A stretch of 64,000 bases of DNA from the NCBI GenBank assembly GCA_036677505.1, contig JAVBWK010000003.1, positions 1-64,000 on the forward strand. The letters run 5' to 3'. The stretch is from UBA2227 sp036677505. GTDB lineage: Bacteria > Bacillota_I > Bacilli_A > Erysipelotrichales > Erysipelotrichaceae. The notes beneath the pieces were generated by a model, which worked only from the letters and a program-made list of their open reading frames with translations, searched no databases and was not told the origin of the DNA. A program made the translations under genes and the position numbers. Position 1 is the stretch's first letter; each line of letters begins with the position of its first letter. Shown in pieces: positions 44,502 through 53,438 of the stretch.

Positions 44502-46370
44502 ATGGTCGATGTATTAGTCATAGGCGGCGGACATGCCGGAGTAGAAGCAGCATTGGCAGCTGCCCGAATGGGCAGCAAAACTGCATTAATAACGATCAGT
44601 GTTGACAAGATTGCTTCGCAACCGTGCAATCCGTCTGTCGGAGGACCTGCAAAGGGAATCGTCGTACGTGAAATCGATGCGTTGGGCGGTCAGATGGGTA
44701 TTACCGCGGATTTGACTGCGTTACAATTTAAAATGTTGAATACAAACAAAGGACCCGGTGTTCAGTCACTGAGGGTTCAATCGGATAAGCTTGCTTACAG
44801 CGAGATGATGATCGATGTCATCCGTAAACAAGAGAATCTTGAAATCATCGAGGCAATGGTCGAAAAGATCGTCGCAAAAGATAATAAAATCGTTGGAGTT
44901 GAGATGGCTGATGGAACATTGATCAGAGCCAAGGCCATCATCTTGACTACGGGCACCTATATGAGTTCGAAAATCATGATTTCGGATCATGTGACCAGCA
45001 GCGGTCCGGAAGGACAGCCGACAACGAACAAGTTATCCCAAAGCATTCGTGACTTGGGATTTACGACATTTCGGTTAAAGACCGGAACACCCCCAAGAGT
45101 TAAAAGAGACTCGATTGATTTCTCGAAAACAACGATCCAACCGGGCGATGAGCATCCTACCTTCTTTTCTTCTTTAACAAAAAAGGAAGATGTCATTCAA
45201 AAGCAATGGCCGTGTTATCTGACCTACACCGCTGCGCCGACGCATGAAATCATTCAGTTGAATCTGCATCGCTCCAGCATGTACTCGGGTGTGGTCGAAG
45301 GTGTCGGTCCGAGATACTGTCCGTCCATCGAAGATAAAGTCGTTCGATTCTCCGATAAAGAGCGTCATCAGATTTTCTTAGAACCGATTTCACGTAAGCT
45401 TGACACGATCTATGTCCAGGGATTTTCAACATCCTTGCCGATCGAAGTTCAGGAAAAGATGATCCGTACCCTGCCGGGACTTGAGAATTGCGTGATCACG
45501 GAATATGCTTATGCGATCGAGTATGATGCCATTGAACCGACTCAACTATACCCAAGTTTAGAAACCCGCCGGGTCGAGGGATTGTATTGTGCCGGTCAAA
45601 TCAACGGGACTTCCGGATATGAGGAAGCTGCCGGACAAGGATTGATGGCCGGAATCAATGCGGTACTAAAGATTCGGGGTAAAGAGCCTTTAGTTTTGCG
45701 TCGAGACGAAGCGTATATCGGTGTTATGATCGATGATCTGATTACTAAAGGTACATTGGAACCGTATCGGTTACTAACTTCACGGGCGGAATATCGGCTT
45801 TTGTTGCGACATGACAATGCGGATATACGCCTGAGCGAGTATGGTTATCAGGTGGGTTTATTGCCTAGCGACCGATATGAGGCTTTTAAAAACAGGCAAA
45901 AGCAAAAGTCAGTGTTGGTTGAAGAACTTAAAAATAAGAAAATCGTTCCCAAGCACCCTTTACAATCGGTGCTTCTGGACAAAGGATATGCATCACTGAA
46001 TGAAGGATTGTCGTTCTATGATGCTTTAAAACGCCCTCATGTTTTGATGGCGGATGTGATGCCATACATCGATACGGATATCGAGGATCTGGATGCTCGC
46101 CAAGTTGAAATCGAGATCAAATATGAGGGATATATTGCTAAGGCTAAGAAAGAAGCATCGAAACTGATTGCCATGGAACAGTGGAAAATCCCGGAGGATT
46201 TCAACTATGATCTTGTTGCCCACCTGTCGATTGAAGGGCGTCAGAAACTGATGAAATATCGTCCGTTGACCATCGGAATGGCTTCACGGATTTCCGGAGT
46301 GAATCCATCGGATGTATCCGTGTTATTAATGGCTTTGCAGAGCGGACAGACATTAACAAGCGGCAGATGA
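44502..46370 (+). CDS. mnmG: tRNA U34 carboxymethylaminomethyl synthase subunit MnmG (GidA)
   Basis: FAD-dependent partner of MnmE in wobble-uridine modification, 622 aa. The Rossmann FAD motif VLVIGGGHAGVEAALAAARMG starts at residue 4. CNPSVGGPAKG, the GidA signatures GPRYCPSIEDK and the C-terminal TSRAEYRLLLRHDNAD region are all present. The open frame begins at 44478, but AGGAGG is correctly spaced for the ATG at 44502. MnmE is encoded at 50.8 kb. The stop codon lies inside the terminator. Confidence 0.97.
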   Translation: MVDVLVIGGGHAGVEAALAAARMGSKTALITISVDKIASQPCNPSVGGPAKGIVVREIDALGGQMGITADLTALQFKMLNTNKGPGVQSLRVQSDKLAYSEMMIDVIRKQENLEIIEAMVEKIVAKDNKIVGVEMADGTLIRAKAIILTTGTYMSSKIMISDHVTSSGPEGQPTTNKLSQSIRDLGFTTFRLKTGTPPRVKRDSIDFSKTTIQPGDEHPTFFSSLTKKEDVIQKQWPCYLTYTAAPTHEIIQLNLHRSSMYSGVVEGVGPRYCPSIEDKVVRFSDKERHQIFLEPISRKLDTIYVQGFSTSLPIEVQEKMIRTLPGLENCVITEYAYAIEYDAIEPTQLYPSLETRRVEGLYCAGQINGTSGYEEAAGQGLMAGINAVLKIRGKEPLVLRRDEAYIGVMIDDLITKGTLEPYRLLTSRAEYRLLLRHDNADIRLSEYGYQVGLLPSDRYEAFKNRQKQKSVLVEELKNKKIVPKHPLQSVLLDKGYASLNEGLSFYDALKRPHVLMADVMPYIDTDIEDLDARQVEIEIKYEGYIAKAKKEASKLIAMEQWKIPEDFNYDLVAHLSIEGRQKLMKYRPLTIGMASRISGVNPSDVSVLLMALQSGQTLTSGR

Positions 46371-46386
46371 AAACATCTGCCTTTTT
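46362..46386 (+). terminator. Terminator over the mnmG stop codon
   Basis: GGCAGATG and CATCTGCC around AAAA, followed by T5; the TGA is at the end of the first arm. Confidence 0.9.
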
Positions 46387-46427
46387 CATTTACATTACAG
46401 ATTTGCCTTTTTTAACCATGTCAAATT

Positions 46428-46436
46428 TGGTATAAT
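46428..46436 (+). promoter_or_regulatory. Extended -10 promoter of rsmG-noc-soj-spo0J
   Basis: TGGTATAAT, 20 bases before the rsmG ATG. Confidence 0.65.
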
Positions 46437-46456
46437 GCCAATACGGAGGGCGAACC

Positions 46457-47152
46457 ATGAACAAGACGGAGTTCCAGACGCTTTGCGAAGCGAAGAACAT
46501 TTCCATCAGTGATCTTCAATATGAGCAATTGTCAAGGTATGCCCAGTTGTTGCAAGAGTGGAATGAAAAAATCAATCTGACCGCCATCACGGAGGTCAGG
46601 GATATATTTATCAAGCATTTTTATGACTCTTTGCTTATTGCGCCATATTGCGAAACGGCACATACACTGTGTGATGTGGGTACGGGCGCAGGATTTCCCG
46701 GATTGGTTTTAAAGATTGTTTATCCTCAGTTACATATCACGCTTGTTGAACCAACCTTAAAAAGAGTGAATTTTCTGCGATTGGTCTTATCCGAACTTGG
46801 ATTAACTTCGATTACGGTCATCAATCAACGGATGGAAGAGTGTTCAGAGCTCAAAGGAACCTTTGATGTGGTTACAGCACGAGCCGTGGCTGCATTGCCC
46901 ATATTGAGTGAGTTATGCCTGCCCTTTGTAAAAGTTGACGGCTTGTTTATTGCAATGAAGGGTTCTTCGGGTGAAGAGGAACTGGATGCAGCGAAGAATG
47001 CACTGCTTACTTTAGGGGGCAAGCTGTTATCTGTCAAAAGAGAGACACTTCCGGAAGGATCAACCCGCATAAATCTGCTTATTCAGAAACATACCGCAAC
47101 CCCACCGAAATATCCGCGTGCTTATGCACAAATAAAGAAGAAGGCTTTGTAG
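46457..47152 (+). CDS. rsmG: 16S rRNA m7G527 methyltransferase RsmG (GidB)
   Basis: SAM-dependent methylase of G527 in 16S rRNA, 231 aa. The start has YEQLSRYAQLLQEWNEKINLTAI, motif I is CDVGTGAGFPGLVLKI near residue 72, and TARAVAALPILSELCLPFVK is typical. It heads a tight run with noc (9-base gap), soj and spo0J, matching the Bacillus rsmG-noc-soj-spo0J order. Confidence 0.96.
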   Translation: MNKTEFQTLCEAKNISISDLQYEQLSRYAQLLQEWNEKINLTAITEVRDIFIKHFYDSLLIAPYCETAHTLCDVGTGAGFPGLVLKIVYPQLHITLVEPTLKRVNFLRLVLSELGLTSITVINQRMEECSELKGTFDVVTARAVAALPILSELCLPFVKVDGLFIAMKGSSGEEELDAAKNALLTLGGKLLSVKRETLPEGSTRINLLIQKHTATPPKYPRAYAQIKKKAL

Positions 47153-47161
47153 GAGGAGTCT

Positions 47162-47926
47162 ATGACGACAACCAAAGATATTGCTATCGATCAGATAAAA
47201 CCGAATCGCTATCAGCCCAGGACGGATTTTAATCCCGATTCTCTTTTCGAATTGGCGCAATCCATCCGTGAAAACGGGCTCATTCAACCGATCACTGTCC
47301 GCAAAAACGATCACGGCTATGAAATTATTGCCGGTGAACGCCGTTATCGGGCGATGATCCTGGCCGGATTCACTTCGGTACCGTGTCTGGTCATTGAAGC
47401 GGATGAAACACAGACAGCTGAGATGGCTTTGGTCGAAAACATTCAAAGAGAAGACTTATCCGCCATTGAAGAAGCGAAAGCCTATTTATGGCTGATGAAA
47501 GAAAATGACTGGACACAAGAGCGAATGGCTGAGAAAATCGGCAAATCGCAAAGTTCGGTTGCGAATAAAATTCGTTTGCTGGGGTTGCCGATGAGCATTC
47601 AGGATGCCATCGTAAGCAAGAGAATCAGTGAGCGACATGCCCGCGCACTGCTTGTGGCTCCACAGGAAATCCAAATGGAAGTTTTCGACCAGATTCTGCA
47701 GAAGAATCTGAATGTTAAGCAAACGGAACTGATTGTGGAACAAAAAACTGCGGATTTGCCTGTTAAGCGCAAAGTTAAGACCAAAGGAACGACCAGACAC
47801 ATCAAAATCGCTCTGAATACCGTGTATCAGGCGGTTGAAATGATCAGGAAAACCGGTATCACTGTAAAAAAGGAAGAAATCGAAACGGAAGAAGACGTAA
47901 GGATCGTGTTACGTTTCCCAAAATAG
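47162..47926 (+). CDS. noc: Nucleoid occlusion protein Noc (ParB paralogue)
   Basis: DNA-binding CTPase-fold protein that blocks septation over the nucleoid, 254 aa. The N-terminal ParB domain has NRYQPRTDFNPDSL and the CTP-binding IIAGERRYRAM. The helix-turn-helix MAEKIGKSQSSVANKIRLL carries the Noc-type Q-S-x-x-A-N-K pattern, unlike Spo0J's S-R-x-x-I-A-N. The C-terminal dimer domain ends in VRIVLRFPK. It begins only about 10 residues before the ParB fold, and an in-frame stop just upstream rules out an extension. The amphipathic membrane-targeting helix of Bacillus Noc is therefore missing. Confidence 0.85.
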   Translation: MTTTKDIAIDQIKPNRYQPRTDFNPDSLFELAQSIRENGLIQPITVRKNDHGYEIIAGERRYRAMILAGFTSVPCLVIEADETQTAEMALVENIQREDLSAIEEAKAYLWLMKENDWTQERMAEKIGKSQSSVANKIRLLGLPMSIQDAIVSKRISERHARALLVAPQEIQMEVFDQILQKNLNVKQTELIVEQKTADLPVKRKVKTKGTTRHIKIALNTVYQAVEMIRKTGITVKKEEIETEEDVRIVLRFPK

Positions 47927-47939
47927 AGGAAGTGAAGAA

Positions 47940-48722
47940 ATGGGGAAGATTATCGCAGTTGCCAATCAGAAGGGTGGCGTAGGCAAAACAACGACAAGTA
48001 TCAACCTGGCTGCCGGTCTGGCTTATCTGGGTAAAAAGGTCCTGCTTGTTGATTTTGATCCGCAAGGAAATACGACCCAGGGAGTCGGTGCTTCCAGAGA
48101 GTCGATTGTTAAAAGCGCATATGATTTGATATTGAGTGAATCGCCGGCAAGTCAGGTCATCCGACATGTCAAGCAGCCGCCACTGGATCTGGTTCCGGCA
48201 ACGATTGATTTGGCAGGAGCCGATTTGGAAATGGTTGAATTTAAAGTCGGGAGAGAGCGATTGCTGAAGAATAAACTTGAACCGATTCGGGAGCATTATG
48301 ATTTCATCATTATCGACTGCCCGCCTTCGTTAGGGTTATTGAATACCAATGCACTGACTGCGGCAGACAGTGTCATCATACCGGTACAGTGTGAGTATTA
48401 TGCATTGGAAGGGTTGACCCAACTGCTATCTACGATACGTTTGGTTCAGAAACTTTTCAATGAGAAGCTGTTGATTGAAGGCGTCCTTTTGACGATGTTT
48501 GATTCCAGGACCCGTTTATCCGTGGAAATTCAACAAGAGGTTCGTAAGTATTTTAAGGAAAGAGTATACAGGAGTTTTATTCCTCGAAATGTAAAATTAT
48601 CAGAAGCTCCATCACGTGGGCAATCGATTTTTGAATATGATGTCCGCTCTGAAGGAGCGAAGGCATATGCATCGTTGGCTAAGGAAGTCTTGACGGTGAA
48701 TAAAATGGAGGGATCTCTGTGA
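47940..48722 (+). CDS. soj: Chromosome partitioning ATPase Soj (ParA)
   Basis: ParA-family ATPase, 260 aa. The deviant Walker A KGGVGKTTTSINLAAGL lies near residue 11, VDFDPQGNTTQGVG near 39 and Walker B IIIDCPPSLGLL near 122. It partners Spo0J in origin segregation and regulates DnaA in Bacillus. GGAAG precedes the ATG. It overlaps spo0J by four bases. Confidence 0.96.
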   Translation: MGKIIAVANQKGGVGKTTTSINLAAGLAYLGKKVLLVDFDPQGNTTQGVGASRESIVKSAYDLILSESPASQVIRHVKQPPLDLVPATIDLAGADLEMVEFKVGRERLLKNKLEPIREHYDFIIIDCPPSLGLLNTNALTAADSVIIPVQCEYYALEGLTQLLSTIRLVQKLFNEKLLIEGVLLTMFDSRTRLSVEIQQEVRKYFKERVYRSFIPRNVKLSEAPSRGQSIFEYDVRSEGAKAYASLAKEVLTVNKMEGSL

Positions 48723-49591
48723 GTAAAGATAAAACCCGGTTGGGTCGCGGCTTAGGGGCCATATTTGGGGAAGATGTCAACTCTGTGCTGGAGGATATTC
48801 AGCGCGGGACCAGTGATTTGTATGTCAGTGCAAAAACGGACATCCTGCTGGCTGAAATCCGAATGAACCCTTATCAGCCCCGTCAGCACTTTGATGAATC
48901 AAAAATCGAAGAACTGGCTCAGTCCATCCGTGAACATGGCGTATTTACACCGATTTTAGTACGCCAAAGCAAGCATGGGTATGAGCTGATAGCGGGTGAA
49001 CGACGCGTCCGTGCCAGTAAGGTTGCGGGTAGAGAGACGATTCCGGCTATCATCATGTCGTTTAATGATGATGAAATGCTTGAAATCTCTCTGATCGAGA
49101 ACATTCAAAGGGAAGATCTGAATATTATTGAAGAAGCTACGGCTTATTCAAAGATGATTCAACGCTTTGGATATACTCAGGAAGACTTGTCAAAGCGAGT
49201 CGGTAAATCACGGGAGCATATTGCAAATACACTTCGGTTATTACGCTTGCCTCAAGTCGTTCAGCAGATGGTTTCTGATAATAAACTGCAGATGGGGCAT
49301 GTGCGACCGCTGATTACCTTAAATAACGACAAAGAAATCATCGAAGCAGCGAAAAAGGCTGTGAACCTTGGTTTATCGGTGCGCGCTGTGGAGCAGATGG
49401 TTAAAAAACCATTAGAAAAGCCGACAAAAAAAGAAGTCAGTACCGACTTCTCATATGCCCGTAAGCTGTTGGAGTCGAAAGTTCAGTCGAAGGTAACGAT
49501 TGATGACTCAAAAATAACGATTGCTTACCATGGAATTGCTGATTTGAACCGAATCTTAGAGGCTTTGGATGTACTGGAAAATGAAGATTGA
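48719..49591 (+). CDS. spo0J: Chromosome partitioning protein Spo0J (ParB)
   Basis: CTP-dependent clamp that loads at parS and spreads, recruiting condensin; 290 aa. The start GRGLGAIFGED contains the conserved Soj-activating N-terminal motif. The CTP pocket ELIAGERRVRA lies near residue 98. The helix-turn-helix YTQEDLSKRVGKSREHIANTLRLL reads the CACGTG-centred parS. The start codon is GTG, overlapping the soj TGA. Its cognate parS sites are in and before serS (8265-8280, 8668-8683). Confidence 0.96.
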   Translation: MSKDKTRLGRGLGAIFGEDVNSVLEDIQRGTSDLYVSAKTDILLAEIRMNPYQPRQHFDESKIEELAQSIREHGVFTPILVRQSKHGYELIAGERRVRASKVAGRETIPAIIMSFNDDEMLEISLIENIQREDLNIIEEATAYSKMIQRFGYTQEDLSKRVGKSREHIANTLRLLRLPQVVQQMVSDNKLQMGHVRPLITLNNDKEIIEAAKKAVNLGLSVRAVEQMVKKPLEKPTKKEVSTDFSYARKLLESKVQSKVTIDDSKITIAYHGIADLNRILEALDVLENED

Positions 49592-49608
49592 GGCGAAAGC
49601 CTCTTTTT
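49590..49608 (+). terminator. Terminator after spo0J
   Basis: GAGGC and GCCTC arms around GAAA then T5; it starts inside the TGA stop codon. Confidence 0.85.
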
Positions 49609-50671
49609 ATTTGTGAAACACGCACCGGCGTCCGTTGGTTGTCGGAAGCACGAAGCACTGATTACACAAAATGCATCGTGCTTTGAACTGACCAGACTTA
49701 AACTTAGTGATGATATCGGGCTCGCATATAAACGGTCGGCTCATGGAGACAAAATCGATGTTTGCATCCATGACTTGCTGGATATGTTTCGTGTTGCGAA
49801 TACCTCCGACCAGAATCAGCGGTATGTCCACATGCTTTTTAATTTCTATCGCTTGTTGAATAAAGTAGGGATGGCTGATTTGGGTCAGTTGCTGAAAGCC
49901 GGTTCCGCTAAGTTCGATTGCCAAACAGCTGGCTTGTTTTGCTTCTTCGACCATGATGATCAAATCATCTAAATATGATTTATTTGCGTCTTCAATAAAA
50001 TGATTGCCTCGAATCAGGTTGCTGTTGATTTTTAAGATAACCGGAATACTGACTTCCTTGCTTATTCTTTCAATGATTATTCTTACGATACGGAAACGGT
50101 TGGTTGCAGATCCGCCAAAATCATCTTTCCGATGGTTGGTTAAAGGGGAAACAAATTGAGACAGCAGATATCCGTGGGCTCCATGGATTTGAACCCCATC
50201 GGCACCGGCAGTTTTTGCACGCCTTGCAGCACTTACAAAATCATCAATGACGGAATCAATGTCGGCCTGAGTCATTTCTTTACTCATATGATGATCATAT
50301 AAAGAAACTGCAGAAGGACTGAAAATCGTATTTTCGGCTTCCAGTTTGCTTTTAGATCCGCCATGAGCCAGTTGAATGAAAATTTTACTTCCGGATGCAT
50401 GTGCAGCATCACACATCTTTCGGAAGGGCTCAATATATCTGTCATCATCCATCCGATTTTGATTTTCCTCACTGATCCCATCGGCTCTTACAGCTGTAAT
50501 TGCTGTAATGATCAGTCCTACCTGATTCTTTGCCAGCAGCTCGATGATTTCGACCTGTTTTTCAGTGACAAAACCTTCCGGATGACCGAAATAATCATGT
50601 GATGCTGAACGGACGACACGATTTTTAAGATTAATCTCACCCAATTTTGCCGATTGAAACACACGTTGCAT
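49607..50671 (-). CDS. NADH:flavin oxidoreductase, Old Yellow Enzyme family
   Basis: FMN-dependent TIM-barrel oxidoreductase, 354 aa. Visible are IQLAHGG (near residue 100), the active-site HGAHGYLLSQFVSPLTNHR, DDFGGSATNRFRI and LVGGIRN near residue 290. After the barrel, CILCNQC and a last Cys near residue 351 resemble the [4Fe-4S] motif of the 2,4-dienoyl-CoA reductase branch. The FAD/NADH domains that follow it there are missing. Substrate unknown. GGAGG precedes the ATG. Convergent with spo0J, against the replication direction. Confidence 0.88.
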   Translation of the reverse strand: MQRVFQSAKLGEINLKNRVVRSASHDYFGHPEGFVTEKQVEIIELLAKNQVGLIITAITAVRADGISEENQNRMDDDRYIEPFRKMCDAAHASGSKIFIQLAHGGSKSKLEAENTIFSPSAVSLYDHHMSKEMTQADIDSVIDDFVSAARRAKTAGADGVQIHGAHGYLLSQFVSPLTNHRKDDFGGSATNRFRIVRIIIERISKEVSIPVILKINSNLIRGNHFIEDANKSYLDDLIIMVEEAKQASCLAIELSGTGFQQLTQISHPYFIQQAIEIKKHVDIPLILVGGIRNTKHIQQVMDANIDFVSMSRPFICEPDIITKFKSGQFKARCILCNQCFVLPTTNGRRCVFHK

Positions 50672-50747
50672 ACTGATTCCTCCAAGTAATTTCAGTATAT
50701 CACAGAAGATACGCTTTTCTCATCACAATTCCAATGAAGACAAACCA

Positions 50748-50756
50748 TGATATAAT
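50748..50756 (+). promoter_or_regulatory. Extended -10 promoter of mnmE
   Basis: TGATATAAT, 22 bases before the preferred mnmE start. Confidence 0.6.
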
Positions 50757-50778
50757 GATTGCGAAAGTGAGTGATTTT

Positions 50779-52113
50779 ATGGAAATTCTCGACACCATCG
50801 CAGCTGTCAGCACAGCACTTGCGGAAAGTGCTATTTCGATGGTTCGGATCAGTGGTACAGAGGCCGTTACCATTGCTGACCGGTTGTTTTCAAAATCGGT
50901 GTCCGATCAGAAAAGTCACACGATTCAATACGGATTTGTCAAAGATCCTCGAACCGATGAAATCGTGGATGAAGTTTTACTGTCGGTTTTTCGGGCTCCG
51001 CATACGTATACTACAGAAGATATTGTCGAAATCAACTGCCACGGCGGCATCGTTGTCACACAACGGATCCTTGCGCTGATTCTCTCTGAAGGAGCACGTC
51101 TGGCGAATCCCGGTGAATTTACCCAACGGGCGTATATATATGGAAGAATTGACCTCACTCAAGCCGAATCGGTCATTGATTTGATTCAGGCGCATAGCGA
51201 GCAGAGCGCTTCTTTGGCAATCAGCGGTGTTCGGGGAAGTATATCAAAACTCTTACAACCGCTGTTGGATGATTTGTTATCTATGATTGCTCACATCGAG
51301 GTTAACATCGATTATCCGGAGTATGAGGACATCGTTCAACTGACCGAGATGGATATATATCCAAAAACCAAACAATGGCTTTCGAATTTATCTGTGATCA
51401 TCGATCGGTCTAAAAGCGGTCAAATCGTACGCGAAGGGGTTAAAACAGTGATTCTGGGCAAACCCAATGTCGGTAAGTCAAGTCTGCTAAACGCATTGCT
51501 GGAAGAAGAAAAAGCTATCGTAACCGAAGTTGCCGGAACGACACGTGATTTGGTTGAAGGTTGGATACGACTGAAGAATGTGACTTTGCATCTGATCGAT
51601 ACCGCAGGTCTGCGTGAGACGGAGGATCGGGTGGAAATGATCGGTATTTTTAAAACGAAGCAGGCGATGCAAGACGCTGATTTGGTTATTTTGGTTTTAG
51701 ATGCCTCAGCAGAACAAGATGAGTATGATCAGCAATTGCTAGAACTGACTAAAGATAAATCACGCATCATTGTTTATAATAAGTCGGATATCAAAAAAAC
51801 GGATCAAGGATTGTATATCAGTGCACTGAATCAGGACATCGCACCACTTGTTGATGCTATCGAAGACATGTTTGCTCATCATCAGGTAGCAGTTAAAGAG
51901 CCGACGCTGAGCAATCAGCGGCAGATCGGTCTGGCAGCATCAGCATATAAATCAATGGAAGCTGCGATTTCGTCCATCGAAAACGGTATGGAAGTCGATG
52001 TCATAACCATCGATTTACAGTCGGCTTATCAATCGCTACAGTCGATATTGAATAATCAAAACCAACCCAAGCTGTTGGATGAAATATTCGGACGTTTCTG
52101 TCTGGGAAAGTAG
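50779..52113 (+). CDS. mnmE: tRNA modification GTPase MnmE (TrmE)
   Basis: GTPase partner of MnmG in U34 modification, 444 aa. The N-terminal tetrahydrofolate-binding domain has DTIAAVSTALAESAISMVRISG and FTQRAYIYGRIDLTQAESV. The G domain has GKPNVGKSSLLNALL, EVAGTTRD, DTAG and NKSD. The C-terminus FGRFCLGK carries the catalytic cysteine motif FC(I/L)GK. The open frame begins at 50734; the ATG at 50779 gives the canonical MEILDTIAAVST and lies after the promoter. Confidence 0.96.
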   Translation: MEILDTIAAVSTALAESAISMVRISGTEAVTIADRLFSKSVSDQKSHTIQYGFVKDPRTDEIVDEVLLSVFRAPHTYTTEDIVEINCHGGIVVTQRILALILSEGARLANPGEFTQRAYIYGRIDLTQAESVIDLIQAHSEQSASLAISGVRGSISKLLQPLLDDLLSMIAHIEVNIDYPEYEDIVQLTEMDIYPKTKQWLSNLSVIIDRSKSGQIVREGVKTVILGKPNVGKSSLLNALLEEEKAIVTEVAGTTRDLVEGWIRLKNVTLHLIDTAGLRETEDRVEMIGIFKTKQAMQDADLVILVLDASAEQDEYDQQLLELTKDKSRIIVYNKSDIKKTDQGLYISALNQDIAPLVDAIEDMFAHHQVAVKEPTLSNQRQIGLAASAYKSMEAAISSIENGMEVDVITIDLQSAYQSLQSILNNQNQPKLLDEIFGRFCLGK

Positions 52114-52119
52114 GAACAT

Positions 52120-52554
52120 ATGGAACTTGCCATTAAACGGTTAATAGCATTTGCGATTGACGGATTGATCATTTCAATTCCGACACTCATTCTGACGATA
52201 CTTTTCGGGATTTTACGATTGATTATCAGTCTGATTCCGATTGTCCGGGTATTACGCGGCTTGTTTGCGATTTCGGCTATAGGAATTACTTTGTTCTTCT
52301 TCTATGAAGTAATATGCATGTTTCTTTTCCAAACGACAGTCGGTAAGAGGATTGTCGGTTTGGAAGTGTTGGGATTACAACCGAAAGGAGAACCGGACAT
52401 TTGGACGATTCTGTTACGGAGTTTTGTTAAGGCAATCTCAATTACCGGTCCCCTGGCTTTTCTGACGGTAGTGAATGGAATTTATATGATCGTCAAAGAT
52501 GAGCACAGTTCGATTCATGACATGATTGCCGGAAGCAGTGTATGGGAAAAGTAG
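52120..52554 (+). CDS. RDD family membrane protein
   Basis: A 144-aa protein with three membrane helices. The defining arginine and aspartates are visible in LAIKRLIAFAIDGLIIS (R and D) and the C-terminal DEHSSIHDMIAGSSV. TTVGKRIVGLEVL is also typical of RDD proteins. Function unknown. It overlaps tatD by 13 bases and follows mnmE after 6 bases, so the three are likely cotranscribed. Confidence 0.88.
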   Translation: MELAIKRLIAFAIDGLIISIPTLILTILFGILRLIISLIPIVRVLRGLFAISAIGITLFFFYEVICMFLFQTTVGKRIVGLEVLGLQPKGEPDIWTILLRSFVKAISITGPLAFLTVVNGIYMIVKDEHSSIHDMIAGSSVWEK

Positions 52555-53318
52555 GTTGGATTGATTCTCATGCGCACATAGCTTATGAGGAATATCAGGA
52601 TGATTTCGATCAGATCATTGAGCGGGCTAAGGAGCACCATGTATCGCGTATTATGATCGTGACTCTCAATGAAGAAGAAATCAAAAGAGCTATAGATCTT
52701 AATCAGCAGTACAAAATGTTTGATGTGGCTTATGGGTTTCATCCCTCGGACATTGATACCATGCCACATGACGGATTTTCGATACTTGAAAATCTTTTAA
52801 AAGAGCGAAGATTGAGTGCTGTAGGGGAAATCGGACTGGATTATTATTGGCATAAGGATAATAAGGAAGAACAGAAATCCGTATTCATCCGGCAAATCGA
52901 GCTTGCAAATCAGCATGGAGTGCCGATTATCGTGCATATGCGCGATGCAGCTCAAGATACACTTGAGATACTGAAAGCATACCCTCCGACATCCGGCGGA
53001 ATCATGCATTGTTACAGCGGCAGTGTTGAAATGGCCCATGAATTTATCCGATGCGGAATGTATATCTCTTTGGCAGGACCTGTTACTTTTAAGAATGCCC
53101 ATACGCCAAAAGATGTTGCCAAATCTGTCCCGTTGGATCGTTTGCTTATCGAAACGGATTGTCCGTATCTGACTCCGCATCCTTTTCGTGGGAAGAAAAA
53201 TGAGCCTTCCATGGTTGAGTTGATCGGTTTGGAAGTTGCCCGATTGCGCGATACCGATCCGGAATTTCTGATGGAAATATTGGCCGAAAATTATCACCGA
53301 CTGTTTAAAACTGAGTGA
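52542..53318 (+). CDS. tatD: TatD family metal-dependent deoxyribonuclease
   Basis: A 258-aa TIM-barrel hydrolase of the amidohydrolase superfamily, in the YabD position. Metal ligands are visible: DSHAH near residue 8, GEIGLDYYW near 90, VPIIVHMRDA near 127, MHCYSG near 150 and ETDCPYLTPHP near 203. GGAAGCAGTGT lies before the ATG inside the RDD gene. DNA 3'-exonuclease activity is known for the family. Confidence 0.93.
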   Translation: MGKVGWIDSHAHIAYEEYQDDFDQIIERAKEHHVSRIMIVTLNEEEIKRAIDLNQQYKMFDVAYGFHPSDIDTMPHDGFSILENLLKERRLSAVGEIGLDYYWHKDNKEEQKSVFIRQIELANQHGVPIIVHMRDAAQDTLEILKAYPPTSGGIMHCYSGSVEMAHEFIRCGMYISLAGPVTFKNAHTPKDVAKSVPLDRLLIETDCPYLTPHPFRGKKNEPSMVELIGLEVARLRDTDPEFLMEILAENYHRLFKTE

Positions 53319-53323
53319 AAAAT

Positions 53324-53365
53324 GTGGGCTAAATAGCGCTTACATGCCTTAGAAAGCCACTTTTT
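53324..53365 (+). terminator. Possible terminator after tatD
   Basis: An imperfect stem between GTGGGCTAA and TTAGAAAGCCAC is followed by T5. The internal mismatches make this tentative. Confidence 0.45.
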
Positions 53366-53377
53366 GAGCAGTTGTGT

Positions 53378-53406
53378 TAGACAAAACCTTTGATATGTGT
53401 TATTAT
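53378..53406 (+). promoter_or_regulatory. Promoter of the YabE-like gene
   Basis: TAGACA, 17-base spacer, TATTAT with an upstream TG (extended -10). Confidence 0.65.
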
Positions 53407-53438
53407 CGCAATGTCCTTGAAGAAAGGAGAACTAGTAA

